A stretch of 15,390 bases of DNA from JAHOYW01 sp964515915 (GTDB taxonomy: Bacteria; Verrucomicrobiota; Lentisphaeria; Victivallales; Victivallaceae). Numbering within the stretch: the first letter of the stretch is position 1; the number at the start of each line of letters is the position of its first letter. Positions 15,302 to 15,390 of the stretch are shown piece after piece. Under the pieces are notes generated by a model. The model was given only the letters and a program-made list of their open reading frames with translations. It had not been told where the DNA came from and made no database searches. The stretch lies in the NCBI GenBank assembly GCA_964515915.1, contig CAZEXM010000063.1:1-15390 (forward strand), read 5' to 3'. The position numbers were made by a program, and so were the translations under genes.

Positions 15302-15390
15302 GAACTTAAGGTTCTTCTGCACTTTGTGACACAGATTTCGCCATCAAGTTCCAATCCGGCATAACCGGTCGCAAGCTCCCTTTTTGTTTA
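15302..15390. other. Intergenic end of the window, nothing recognised
   Basis: A short AGAAC/GTTCT inverted repeat (about 15300-15314) follows the stop codon, but it is too small to call a terminator. The minus strand is open for a short distance without a recognisable product. Confidence 0.4.

Noticed and set aside
15302..15390. Possible 3' end of a minus-strand gene at the window edge
   Set aside because: Short open stretches exist, but no start, ribosome site or recognisable peptide is visible.

Overview
The window reads as bacterial DNA of moderate G+C from an anaerobic, fermentative organism. The evidence is a three-gene [FeFe]-hydrogenase operon of the NAD(P)-linked type, Shine-Dalgarno sites, sigma70-like promoters and a type II-C-like CRISPR locus. 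The fused NuoF-GltD hydrogenase subunit suggests a gut or sediment lineage such as Elusimicrobiota or Lentisphaerota, but this is a weak guess. A 100-N gap inside the array, flanked on each side by exactly 19 spacer bases plus a 36-base repeat (55 bases), suggests a metagenome or de Bruijn graph scaffold.

Layout. 1-824: the 3' part of cas1 (reading frame broken just upstream) and complete cas2. 834-941: a strong promoter, a short RNA with all the parts of a tracrRNA, and an intrinsic terminator. 942-990: leader. 991-4571: a CRISPR array of 53 visible repeat units (36 bp, spacers mostly 30 bp) with the gap at 4014-4113; the leader is on the cas2 side and degenerate repeats lie at the far end. 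cas9 is not in the window and would be expected upstream of cas1. 4671-5198: flavin reductase/flavoredoxin-like protein. 5279-6511: cytoplasmic beta-propeller-like protein of unknown role. 6529-6571: bidirectional terminator between convergent genes. 6542-8708 (minus): an ATP-grasp ligase overlapping a membrane-anchored class I glutamine-amidotransferase-like hydrolase (peptidase C26). 8709-9126: divergent intergenic region with promoters for both directions and a 5' leader. 9127-14644: hydC-hydB-hydA. 14720-15301: an unrecognised small protein. 15302-15390: nothing recognised.

How the parts fit together. The tracrRNA candidate pairs with the 5' half of the repeat as written on the plus strand, so crRNA sense is plus, matching the leader position. 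Several spacers come from related or overlapping targets: four resemble one another as homologous sites, and two overlap on opposite strands. The hydrogenase operon encodes a NuoE-like subunit, a NuoF-like subunit fused to a GltD/NfnB-like NADPH:flavin module, and a multi-cluster catalytic subunit. Together they should link H2, NAD(H) and perhaps NADP(H) or ferredoxin in the cytoplasm. No hydrogenase maturation genes are in the window.
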